Shown one piece after another: positions 52,152 through 64,000 of a DNA stretch of 64,000 bases. Position 1 is the stretch's first letter, and each line of letters starts with the position of its first letter. A model generated the notes under the pieces. That model saw nothing but the letters and a program-made list of their open reading frames with translations. It searched no databases and was not told where the DNA came from. This DNA comes from Odiellus spinosus. Taxonomy: Eukaryota; Arthropoda; Arachnida; Opiliones; Phalangiidae. Location of the stretch: NCBI GenBank assembly GCA_963920705.1, contig OY987238.1:1051606-1115605 (forward strand). The letters run 5' to 3'. A program made the translations under genes and the position numbers.

Positions 52152-55100
52152 TGGGAAATTTGTGAATCTATACTTGGGAAATTTGTGAATCTATACGTGG
52201 GAAATTTGTGAATCTCTACTTGGGAAATTTGTGAATCTATACTTGGAAAATTTGTGAATCTATGCTTGGGAAATTTGTGAATCTATACTTGGAAAATTTG
52301 TGAATCTATACTTGGAAAATTTGTGAATCTATACTTCGGAAATTTGTGAATCTATACTTGGGAAATTTGTGAATCTATACTTGGGAAATATGTGAATCTA
52401 TACTTGGGAAATTGGTGGATCTATACTTGAGAAATTGGTGGATCTATACTTGGGAAATTTGTGAATCCATACTTGGGAAATTTGTGAGTCTATACTTGGA
52501 AAATTTGTGAATCTATACTTGGAAAATTTGTGAATCTATACTTGGAAAATTTGTGAATCTATACTTGGGAAATTTGTGAATCCATACTTGGGAAATTTGT
52601 GAATCTATACTTGGGAAATTTGTGAATCTATACTTGGAAAATTTGTGAATCTATACTTGGAAAATTTGTGAATCTATACTTGGGAAATTTGTGAATCTAT
52701 ACTTGGAACATTTGTGAATCTATACTTGGGAAATTTGTCAATCTATACTTGGGAAATTTGTGGATCTATACTTGGGAAATTTGTGAATCTATACTTCGGA
52801 AATTTGTGAATCTATATATGGGAAATTTGTGAATCTAAACTTGGAAAATCTGTGAATCTATATTTGGGAAATTTGTGAATCTATACTTGGAAAATTTGTG
52901 AATCTATACTTGGGAAATATGTGAATCTATACTTGGGAAATTGGTGGATCTATACTTGGGAAATTGGTGGATCTATACTTGGGAAATTTGTGAATCTATA
53001 CTTGGGAAATTTGTGAATCTATACTTGGAAAATTTGTGAATCTATAGTTGAAAAATTTGTGAATCTATACTTGGAAAATTTGTGAATCTATACTTGGGAA
53101 ATTTGTGAATCTATACTTGGAACATTTGTGAGTCTATACTTGGGAAATTTGTCAATCTATACTTGGGAAATTTGTGAATCTATACTTGGAAAATTTGTGA
53201 ATATATACTTGGAAAATTTGTGAATCTATACTTGAAAAATTTGTGAATCTATACTTGGGAAATTTGTGAATCTATACTTGAAAAATTTGTGAATCTATAC
53301 TTGGAAAATTTGTGAATCTATACTTGGGAAATTTGTGGATCTATACTTGGGAAATTTGTGAATCTATACTTCGGAAATCTGTGAATCTTTACTTGGGAAA
53401 TTTGTGAATCTATACTTGGAAAATTTGTGAATCTATATTTGGGAAATTTGTGAATCTATACTTGGAAAATTTGTGAATCTATACTTGGGAAATTGGTGGA
53501 TCTATACTTGGAAAATTTCTGAATCTATACTTGGGAAATTGGTGGATCTATACTTGGGAAATTGGTGGATCTATACTTGGAAAATTTGTGAATCTATACT
53601 TGGGAAATTGGTGGATCTATACTTGGAAAATTTGTGAATCTATGCTTGGGAAATTTGTGAATCTATACTTGGGAAATTTGTGAATCTCTACTTGGGAAAT
53701 TTGTGAATCTATACTTGGAAAATTTGTGAATCTATGCTTGGGAAATTTGTGAATCTATACTTGGAAAATTTGTGAATCTATACTTGGGAAATTTGTGAAT
53801 CTATACTTGGAACATTTGTGAATCTATACTTGGGAAATTTGTCAGTCTATACTTAGGAAATTTGTGGATCTATACTTGGGAAATTTGTGAATCTATACTT
53901 CGGAAATTTGTGAATCTATACTTGGAAAATTTGTGAATCTATACTTGGAAAATTTGTGAATCTATATTTGGGAAATTTGTGAATCTATACTTGGAAAATT
54001 TGTGAATCTATACTTGGGAAATTGGTGGATCTATACTTGGGAAATTTGTGAATCAATACTTGGGAAATTTGTGAATCTATACGTGGGAAATTTGTGAATC
54101 TCTACTTTTGAAATTTGTGAATCTATACTTGGAAAATTTGTGAATCTATGCTTGGGAAATTTGTGAATCTATACTTGGAAAATTTGTGAATCTCTGCTTG
54201 GAAAATTTGTCAATCTATACTTCGGAAATTTGTGAATCTATGCTTGGGAAATTTGTGAATCTATACTTGGGAAATATGTGAATCTATACTTGGGAAATTG
54301 GTGGATCTATACTTGGGAAATTGGTGGATCTATACATGGGAAATTTGTGAATCTATACTTGGGAAATTTGTGAATCTATATTTGGAAAATTTGTGAATCT
54401 ATACTTGGAAAATTTGTGAATCTATACTTGGAAAATTTGTGAATCTATACTTGAAAAATTTGTGAATCTATACTTGGAAAATTTGTGAATCTATACTTGG
54501 GAAATTTGTGAATCTATACTTGGAACATTTGTGAATCTATACTTGGAAAATTTGTGAATCTATACTTGGGAAATTTGTGAATCTATACTTGGGAAATATG
54601 TGAATCTATACTTGGGAAATTGGTGGATCTATACTTGAGAAATTGGTGGATCTATACTTGGGAAATTTGTGAATCCATACTTGGGAAATTTGTGAGTCTA
54701 TGCTTGGAAAATTTGTGAATCTATACTTGGGAAATTTGTCAATCTATACTTGGGAAATTTGTGGATCTATACTTGGGAAATTTGTGAATCTATACTTCGG
54801 AAAATTGTGAATCTATACTTGGGAAATCTGTGAATCTTTACTTGGGAAATTTGTGAATCTATACTAGGAAAATTTGTGAATCTATATTTGGGAAATTTGT
54901 GAATCTATACTTGGAAAATTTGTGAATCTATACTTGGGAAATTGGTGGATCTATACTTGGAAAATTTCTGAATCTATACTTGGGAAATTGGTGGATCTAT
55001 ACTTGGGAAATTGGTGGATCTATACTTGGAAAATTTGTGAATCTATACTTGGGAAATTGGTGGATCTATACTTGGAAAATTTGTGAATCTATGCTTGGGA

Positions 55101-56010
55101 AATTTGTGAATCTATACTTGGGAAATTTGTGAATCTCTACTTGGGAAATTTGTGAATCTATACTTGGAAAATTTGTGAATCTATGCTTGGGAAATTTGTG
55201 AATCTATACTTGGAAAATTTGTGAATCTATACTTGGAAAATTTGTGAATCTATATTTGGGAAATTTGTGAATCTATACTTGGAAAATTTGTGAATCTATA
55301 CTTGGGAAATTGGTGGATCTATACTTGGGAAATTTGTGAATCAATACTTGGGAAATTTGTGAATCTATACGTGGGAAATTTGTGAATCTCTACTTTTGAA
55401 ATTTGTGAATCTATACTTGGAAAATTTGTGAATCTATGCTTGGGAAATTTGTGAATCTATACTTGGAAAATTTGTGAATCTAAGCTTGGAAAATTTGTCA
55501 ATCTATACTTCGGAAATTTGTGAATCTATGCTTGGGAAATTTGTGAATCTATACTTGGGAAATATGTGAATCTATACTTGGAAAATTGGTGGATCTATAC
55601 TTGGGAAATTGGTGGATCTATACTTGGGAAATTTGTGAATCTATACTTGGGAAATTTGTGAATCTATACTTGGAAAATTTGTGAATCTATACTTGGAAAA
55701 TTTGTGAATCTATACTTGAAAAATTTGTGAATCTATACTTGGAAAATTTGTGAATCTATACTTGGGAAATTTGTGAATCTATACTTGGAACATTTGTGAA
55801 TCTATACTTGGGAAATTTGTCAATCTATACTTGGGAAATTTGTGGATCTATACTTGGGAAATTTGTGAATCTATACTTCGGAAATTTGTGAATCTATACT
55901 TGGGAAATTTGTGAATCTATACTTGGAAAATTTGTGAATCTATATTTGGGAAATTTGTGAATCTATACTTGGAAAATTTGTGAATCTATACTTGGGAAAT
56001 TGGTGGATCT

Positions 56011-56015
56011 ATACT
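56011..56015 (+). other. Paralogous empty LINE site
   Basis: The atact downstream of the LINE in the same local monomer order (ggtgga, two ttggg, tacgtggg, ctctacttggg), uninterrupted. It shows the insertion is confined to one array copy in this window. Confidence 0.75.
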
Positions 56016-59000
56016 TGGGAAATTTGTGAATCTATACTTGGGAAATTTGTGAATCTATACGTGGGAAATTTGTGAATCTCTACTTGGGAAATTTGTGAAT
56101 CTATACTTGGAAAATTTGTTAATCTATGCTTGGGAAATTTGTGAATCTATACTTGGAAAATTTGTGAATCTATACTTGGAAAATTTGTGAATCTATACTT
56201 GGAAAATTTGTGAATCTATACTTGAAAAATTTGTGAATCTATACTTGGAAAATTTGTGAATCTATACTTGGGAAATTTGTGAATCTATACTTGGAACATT
56301 TGTGAATCTATACTTGGGAAATTTGTCAATCTATACTTGGGAAATTTGTGGATCTATACTTGGGAAATTTGTGAATCTATACTTCGGAAATTTGTGAATC
56401 TATACTTGGGAAATTTGTGAATCTATACTTGGAAAATTTGTGAATCTATATTTGGGAAATTTGTGAATCTATACTTGGAAAATTTGTGAATCTATACTTG
56501 GGAAATTGGTGGATCTATACTTGGGAAATTTGTGAATCTATACTTGGGAAATTTGTGAATCTATACGTGGGAAATTTGTGAATCTCTACTTGGGAAATTT
56601 GTGAATCTATACTTGGAAAATTTGTTAATCTATGCTTGGGAAATTTGTGAATCTATACTTGGAAAATTTGTGAATCTATACTTGGAAAATTTGTGAATCT
56701 ATACTTCGGAAATTTGTGAATCTATACTTGGGAAATTTGTGAATCTATACTTGGGAAATATGTGAATCTATACTTGGGAAATTGGTGGATCTATACTTGA
56801 GAAATTGGTGGATCTATACTTGGGAAATTTGTGAATCCATACTTGGGAAATTTGTGAGTCTATACTTGGAAAATTTGTGAATCTATACTTGGAAAATTTG
56901 TGAATCTATACTTGGAAAATTTGTGAATCTATACTTGGGAAATTTGTGAATCCATACTTGGGAAATTTGTGAATCTATACTTGGGAAATTTGTGAATCTA
57001 TACTTGGAAAATTTGTGAATCTATACTTGGAAAATTTGTGAATCTATACTTGGGAAATTTGTGAATCTATACTTGGAACATTTGTGAATCTATACTTGGG
57101 AAATTTGTGAATCTATACTTCGGAAATTTGTGAATCTATACATGGGAAATTTGTGAATCTATACTTGGAAAATCTGTGAATCTATATTTGGGAAATTTGT
57201 GAATATATACTTGGAAAATTTGTGAATCTATACTTGGGAAATATGTGAATCTATACTTGGAAAATTGGTGGATCTATACTTGGGAAATTGGTGGATCTAT
57301 ACTTGGGAAATTTGTGAATCTATACTTGGGAAATTTGTGAATCTATACTTGGAAAATTTGTGAATATATACTTCGAAAATTTGTGAATCTATACTTGAAA
57401 AATTTGTGAATCTATACTTGGAAAATTTGTGAATCTATACTTGGGAAATTTGTGAATCTATACTTGGAACATTTGTGAGTCTATACTTGGGAAATTTCTG
57501 AATCTATACTTGGGAAATTTGTGAATCTATACTTGGGAAATTTGTGAATCTATACTTGGAAAATTTGTGAATATATACTTGGAAAATTTGTGAATCTATA
57601 CTTGAAAAATTTGTGAATCTATACTTGGGAAATTTGTGAATCTATACTTGGGAAATTTGTGAATCTATACTTGGGAAATTTGTGAATCTATACTTGGAAA
57701 ATTTGTGAATATATACTTGGAAAATTTGTGAATCTATACTTGAAAAATTTGTGAATCTATACTTGGAAAATTTGTGAATCTATACTTGGGAAATTTGTGA
57801 ATCTATACTTGGAACATTTGTGAGTCTATACTTGGAAAATTTGTCAATCTATACTTCGGATATTTGTGAATCTATGCTTGGGAAATTTGTGAATCTATAC
57901 TTGGAAAATTTGTGAATATATACTTGGGAAATTGGTGGATCTATACTTGGGAAATTGGTGGATCTATACTTGGGAAATTTGTGAATCTATACTTGGGAAA
58001 TTTGTGAATCTATACTTGGAAAATTTGTGAATATATACTTGGAAAATTTGTGAATCTATACTTGAAAAATTTGTGAATCTATACTTGGGAAATTTGTGAA
58101 TCTATACTTGAAAAATTTGTGAATCTATACTTGGAAAATTTGTGAATCTATACTTGGGAAATTTGTGGATCTATACTTGGGAAATTTGTGAATCTATACT
58201 TCGGAAATCTGTGAATCTTTACTTGGGAAATTTGTGAATCTATACTTGGAAAATTTGTGAATCTATATTTGGGAAATTTGTGAATCTATACTTGGAAAAT
58301 TTGTGAATCTATACTTGGGAAATTGGTGGATCTATACTTGGAAAATTTCTGAATCTATACTTGGGAAATTGGTGGATCTATACTTGGGAAATTGGTGAAT
58401 CTATACTTGGAAAATTTGTGAATATATACTTGGAAAATTTGTGAATCTATACTTGAAAAATTTGTGAATCTATGCTTGGGAAATTTGTGAATCTATACTT
58501 GGGAAATTTGTGAATCTATACTTGGGAAATTTGTGAATCTATACTTGGAAAATTTGTGAATCTATACTTGGAAAATTTGTGAATCTATGCTTGGAAAATT
58601 TGTCAATCTATACTTCGGATATTTGTGAATCTATGCTTGGGAAATTTGTGAATCTATACTTGGGAAATATGTGAATCTATACTTGGGAAATTGGTGGATC
58701 TATACTTGGGAAATTGGTGGATCTATACTTGGGAAATTTGTGAATCTATACTTGGGAAATTTGTGAATCTATACTTGGAAAATTTGTGAATATATACTTG
58801 GAAAATTTGTGAATCTATACTTGAAAAATTTGTGAATCTATACTTGGGAAATTTGTGAATCTATACTTGAAAAATTTGTGAATCTATACTTGGAAAATTT
58901 GTGAATCTATACTTGGGAAATTTGTGGATCTATACTTGGGAAATTTGTGAATCTATACTTCGGAAATCTGTGAATCTTTACTTGGGAAATTTGTGAATCT

Positions 59001-59924
59001 ATACTTGGGAAATTTGTGAATCTCTACTTGGGAAATTTGTGAATCTATACTTGGAAAATTTGTGAATCTATGCTTGGGAAATTTGTGAATCTATACTTGG
59101 AAAATTTGTGAATCTATACTTGGGAAATTTGTGAATCTATACTTGGAACATTTGTGAATCTATACTTGGGAAATTTGTCAGTCTATACTTAGGAAATTTG
59201 TGGATCTATACTTGGGAAATTTGTGAATCTATACTTCGGAAATTTGTGAATCTATACTTGGAAAATTTGTGAATCTATACTTGGAAAATTTGTGAATCTA
59301 TATTTGGGAAATTTGTGAATCTATACTTGGAAAATTTGTGAATCTATACTTGGGAAATTGGTGGATCTATACTTGGGAAATTTGTGAATCTATACTTGGG
59401 AAATTTGTGAATCTATACGTGGGAAATTTGTGAATCTCTACTTTTGAAATTTGTGAATCTATACTTGGAAAATTTGTGAATCTATGCTTGGGAAATTTGT
59501 GAATCTATACTTTGAAAATTTTTGAATCTATGCTTGGAAAATTTGTCAATTTATACTTCGGAAATTTGTGAATCTATGCTTGGGAAATTTGTGAATCTAT
59601 ACTTGGGAAATATGTGAATCTATACTTGGGAAATTGGTGGATCTATACTTGGGAAATTGGTGGATCTATACTTGGGAAATTTGTGAATCTATACTTGGGA
59701 AATTTGTGAATCTATATTTGGAAAATTTGTGAATCTATACTTGGAAAATTTGTGAATCTATACTTGAAAAATTTGTGAATCTATACTTGGAAAATTTGTG
59801 AATCTATACTTGGGAAATTTGTGAATCTATACTTGGAACATTTGTGAATCTATACTTGGGAAATTTGTCAATCTATACTTGGGAAATTTGTGGATCTATA
59901 CTTGGGAAATTTGTGAATCTATAC

Positions 59925-62900
59925 TTCGGAAATTTGTGAATCTATACTTGGGAAATTTGTGAATCTATACTTGGAAAATTTGTGAATCTATATTTGGGAA
60001 ATTTGTGAATCTATACTTGGAAAATTTGTGAATCTATACTTGGGAAATTGGTGGATCTATACTTTGGAAATTTGTGAATCTATACTTGGGAAATTTGTGA
60101 ATCTATACGTGGGAAATTTGTGAATCTCTACTTGGGAAATTTGTGAATCTATACTTGGAAAATTTGTGAATCTATACTTGGAAAATTTGTGAATCTATAC
60201 TTCGGAAATTTGTGAATCTATACTTGGGAAATTTGTGAATCTATACTTGGGAAATATGTGAATCTATACTTGGGAAATTGGTGGATCTATACTTGAGAAA
60301 TTGGTGGATCTATACTTGTGAAATTTGTGAATCTATACTTGGGAAATTTGTGAATCTATACTTGGAAAATTTGTGAATCTATACTTGGAAAATTTGTGAA
60401 TCTATACTTGGAAAATTTGTGAATCTATACTTGGGAAATTTGTGAATCCATACTTGGGAAATTTGTGAATCTATACTTGGGAAATTTTTGAATCTATACT
60501 TGGAAAATTTGTGAATCTATACTTGGAAAATTTGTGAATCTATACTTGGGAAATTTGTGAATCTATACTTGGAACATTTGTGAATCTATACTTGGGAAAT
60601 TTGTCAATCTATACTTGGGAAATTTGAGGATCTATACTTGGGAAATTTGTGAATCTATACTTCGGAAATTTGTGAATCTATACTTGGGAAATTTGTGAAT
60701 CTATACTTGGGAAATTTGTGGATCTATACTTGGGAAATTGGTGGATCTATACTTGGGAAATTTGTGAATCTATACTTGGGAAATTTGTGAATCTATACGT
60801 GGGAAATTTGTGAATCTCTACTTGGGAAATTTGTGAATCTATACTTGGAAAATTTGTGAATCTATGCTTATGAAATTTGTGAATCTATACTTGGAAAATT
60901 TGTGAATCTATACTTCGGAAATTTGTGAATCTATACTTGGGAAATTTGTGAATCTATACTTGGGAAATATGTGAATCTATACTTGGGAAATTGGTGGATC
61001 TATACTTGGGAAATTTGTGAATCTAAACTTGGGAAATTTGTGAATCTATACTTGGGAAATATGTGAATCTGTACTTGGGAAATTGGTGGATATACTTGGG
61101 AAATTGTTGGATCTATACTTGGAAAATTTGTGAATCTATACTTGGGAAATTTGTCAATCTATACTTCGGAAATTTGTGGATCTATACTTGGGAAATTTGT
61201 CAATCTATACTTGGGAAATTTGTGGATCTATACCTGGGAAATTTGTGAATCTAAACTTCGGAAATTTGTGAATCAATACTTGGGAAATATGTGAATCTAT
61301 ACTTGGGAAATTGGTGGATATACTTGGGAAATTGGTGGATCTATACTTGGAAAATTTGTGAATCTATACTTGGGAAATTTGTCAATCTATACTTCGGAAA
61401 TTTGTGGATCTATACTTGGGAAATTTGTCAATCTATACTTGGGAAATTTGTGGATCTATACCTGGGAAATTTGTGAATCTAAACTTCGGAAATTTGTGAA
61501 TCAATACTTGGGAAATTTGTGAATCTATACTTGGAAAATTTGTGAATCTATTTTTGGGAAATTTGTGAATCTATACTTGGAAAATTTGTGAATCTATACT
61601 TGGAAAATTTGTGAATCTATACTTGGGAAATTGGTGGATCTATACTTGGGAAATTGGTGGATCTATACTTGGGAAATTTGTGAATCTATGCTTGGGAAAT
61701 TTGTGAATCTATAGTTGGGAAATTTGTGAATCTCTACTTGGGAAATTTGTGAATCTATACTTGGAAAATTTGTGAATCTATGCTTGGGAAATTTGTGAAT
61801 CTATACTTGGAAAATTTGTGAATCTATACTTGGGAAATTTGTGAATCTATACTTGGAACATTTGTGAATCTATACGTGGGAAATTTGTGAATCTATACTT
61901 GGAAAATTTGTGAATCTATGCTTGGGAAATTTGTAAATCTATACTTGGAAAATTTGTGAATCTATACTTCGGAAATTTGTGAATCTATACTTGGGAAATT
62001 TGTGAATCTATACTTAGGAAATATGTGAATCTATACTTGGGAAATTGGTGGATCTATACTTGGGAAATTGGTGGATCTATACTTGGGAAATTTGTGAATC
62101 TATACTTGGGAAATTTGTGAATCTATACTTGGAAAATTTGTGAATCTATACTTGGAAAATTTATGAATCTATACTTGGGAAATTGGTGGATCTATACTTG
62201 GGAAATTGGTGGATCTATACTTGGGAAATTTGTGAATCTATGCTTGGGAAATTTGTGAATCTATAGTTGGGAAATTTGTGAATCTCTACTTGGAAAATTT
62301 GTGAATCTATACTTGGAAAATTTGTGAATCTATGCTTGGGAAATTTGTGAATCTATACTTGGAAAATTTGTGAATCTATACTTGGGAAATTTGTGAATCT
62401 ATACTTGGAACATTTGTGAATCTATACGTGGGAAATTTGTGAATCTATACTTGGAAAATTTGTGAATCTATGCTTGGGAAATTTGTGAATCTATACTTGT
62501 AAAATTTGTGAATCTATACTTCGGAAATTTGTGAATCTATACTTGGGAAATTTGTGAATCTATACTTAGGAAATTTGTGAATCTATACTTCGGAAATTTG
62601 TGAATCTATACTTGGGAAATTGGTGGATCTATACTTGGGAAATTTGTGAATCTATACTTCGGAAATTTGTGAATCTATACTTGGGAAATTTGTGAATCTA
62701 TACTTGGAAAATTTGTGAATCTATATTTGGGAAATTTGTGAATCTATACTTGGAAAATTTGTGAATCTATACTTGGGAAATTGGTGGATCTATACTTTGG
62801 AAATTTGTGAATCTATACTTGGGAAATTTGTGAATCTATACGTGGGAAATTTGTGAATCTCTACTTGGGAAATTTGTGAATCTATACTTGGAAAATTTGT

Positions 62901-64000
62901 GAATCTATACTTGGAAAATTTGTGAATCTATACTTCGGAAATTTGTGAATCTATACTTGGGAAATTTGTGAATCTATACTTGGGAAATATGTGAATCTAT
63001 ACTTGGGAAATTGGTGGATCTATACTTGAGAAATTGGTGGATCTATACTTGGGAAATTTGTGAATCTATACTTGGGAAATTTGTGAATCTATACTTGGAA
63101 AATTTGTGAATCTATACTTGGAAAATTTGTGAATCTATACTTGGAAAATTTGTGAATCTATACTTGGGAAATTTGTGAATCCATACTTGGGAAATTTGTG
63201 AATCTATACTTGGGAAATTTTTGAATCTATACTTGGAAAATTTGTGAATCTATACTTGGAAAATTTGTGAATCTATACTTGGGAAATTTGTGAATCTATA
63301 CTTGGAACATTTGTGAATCTATACTTGGGAAATTTGTCAATCTATACTTGGGAAATTTGAGGATCTATACTTGGGAAATTTGTGAATCTATACTTCGGAA
63401 ATTTGTGAATCTATACTTGGGAAATTTGTGAATCTATACTTGGGAAATTTGTGGATCTATACTTGGGAAATTGGTGGATCTATACTTGGGAAATTTGTGA
63501 ATCTATACTTGGGAAATTTGTGAATCTATACGTGGGAAATTTGTGAATCTCTACTTGGGAAATTTGTGAATCTATACTTGGAAAATTTGTGAATCTATGC
63601 TTATGAAATTTGTGAATCTATACTTGGAAAATTTGTGAATCTATACTTCGGAAATTTGTGAATCTATACTTGGGAAATTTGTGAATCTATACTTGGGAAA
63701 TATGTGAATCTATACTTGGGAAATTGGTGGATCTATACTTGGGAAATTTGTGAATCTAAACTTGGGAAATTTGTGAATCTATACTTGGGAAATATGTGAA
63801 TCTGTACTTGGGAAATTGGTGGATATACTTGGGAAATTGTTGGATCTATACTTGGAAAATTTGTGAATCTATACTTGGGAAATTTGTCAATCTATACTTC
63901 GGAAATTTGTGGATCTATACTTGGGAAATTTGTCAATCTATACTTGGGAAATTTGTGGATCTATACCTGGGAAATTTGTGAATCTAAACTTCGGAAATTT
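59925..64000 (+). repeat. Tandem duplication G, period 2,733 bp
   Basis: Copy 1 runs from about 59925; copy 2 from about 62658 runs off the window. The atactttgg monomer is at 60062 and 62795 (C position), and a stretch with gaatctgtac and ggatatac starts at 61063 and 63796, both offset by 2,733 bp (119 monomers less 4 bp). The copies share cttatgaaa, gttggatc and gaatctaaac variants. Confidence 0.82.
61063..61505 (+). repeat. Short tandem duplication of 228 bp
   Basis: Two adjacent units starting at 61063 and 61291, each ten monomers less 2 bp because each holds one 21-bp ggatatac monomer. They share ttcggaaatttgtgg and tacctggg. The first unit has gaatctgtac and gttggatc, as does the unit at 63796; the second has gaatctatac and ggtggatc. 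Confidence 0.82.

Larger units (their letters stand above)
52147..64000 (+). repeat. 23-bp satellite array, right block
   Basis: The same 23-bp satellite resumes directly after the LINE tail, in the same orientation and register, for about 515 monomers, and runs off the window end. From 52152 it continues the monomer order that was interrupted at 47805: two ttggg monomers, one tacgtggg, then one ctctacttggg. That order is also seen uninterrupted near 38530-38610. Between about 57.2 and 58.9 kb a gaatatatacttgg variant is frequent. The segment at 60-64 kb carries cttatgaaa, ggatatac and gaatctaaac variants. No gene is visible. Confidence 0.98.

Noticed and set aside
1-64000. CENP-B box or telomeric repeat in the monomer
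   Set aside because: The ttcgg and ttggg variants resemble parts of a CENP-B box, but the full spaced pattern is absent; no TTAGG or TTAGGG runs occur.
1-64000. DNA curvature from one aaattt per monomer
   Set aside because: A 23-bp spacing is about 2.2 helical turns, so the A-tracts are not in phase and would not add up to strong bending.

Overview
The window is eukaryotic, almost certainly from an animal and most plausibly an arthropod or other invertebrate. It is a block of satellite DNA interrupted by one non-LTR retrotransposon (LINE). About 59.7 kb of the 64 kb is a head-to-tail array of a 23-bp, AT-rich monomer (canonical copy at 1498-1520), roughly 2,600 copies. The array runs off both ends of the window. 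I see no host protein-coding gene, rRNA, tRNA or CRISPR.

Layout: 1-47805 is satellite, 47806-52146 is the LINE, and 52147-64000 is satellite again. All monomers lie in the same orientation except a 169-bp stretch at 20272-20440, which is an exact reverse complement of the DNA just downstream and forms a 342-bp palindrome. Point variants of the monomer recur in a fixed order, so the array is built of higher-order repeats and nested duplications. Periods measured from variant landmarks include 3,699, 8,134, about 9,972-10,018 and 1,815 bp in the first 20 kb. Further right they are 2,251 bp (27-31 kb), 1,472 bp (exactly 64 monomers, 31-37 kb), about 5.8 kb (37-47.8 kb) and 2,733 bp (60-64 kb). 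Different landmark variants dominate left of about 23 kb and right of about 28 kb, so the window joins two differently homogenised domains.

The LINE is on the + strand and looks full length. It has a 5' leader, ORF1 (250 aa, coiled coil plus RNA-binding-type C-terminal part), a 44-bp spacer, ORF2 (912 aa, AP-type endonuclease plus reverse transcriptase, both with intact catalytic motifs), and a 3' UTR with a stable hairpin. It ends in AATAAA running into an (AATTG)5 tail. It resembles the CR1/L2/Jockey group and has no RNase H. Both ORFs are uninterrupted, and the insertion is flanked by a 5-bp duplication (atact). Removing the element plus one atact restores the 23-bp register exactly, and matching empty sites occur at 38532-38536, 44328-44332 and 56011-56015. 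The insertion is therefore younger than the local array amplification.

The most unusual feature is the LINE's 5' end. A 72-bp sequence occurs twice, identically (47803-47874 and 48231-48302), and the identity stops exactly at AG|GTGAGT, a consensus 5' splice site, in the second copy. In the first copy the donor is replaced by 356 bp of unrelated sequence. This is what would be expected if the reverse-transcribed RNA began in a LINE leader, was spliced at that donor to a foreign exon, and read on into a complete LINE. The joining step is inferred, not observed.
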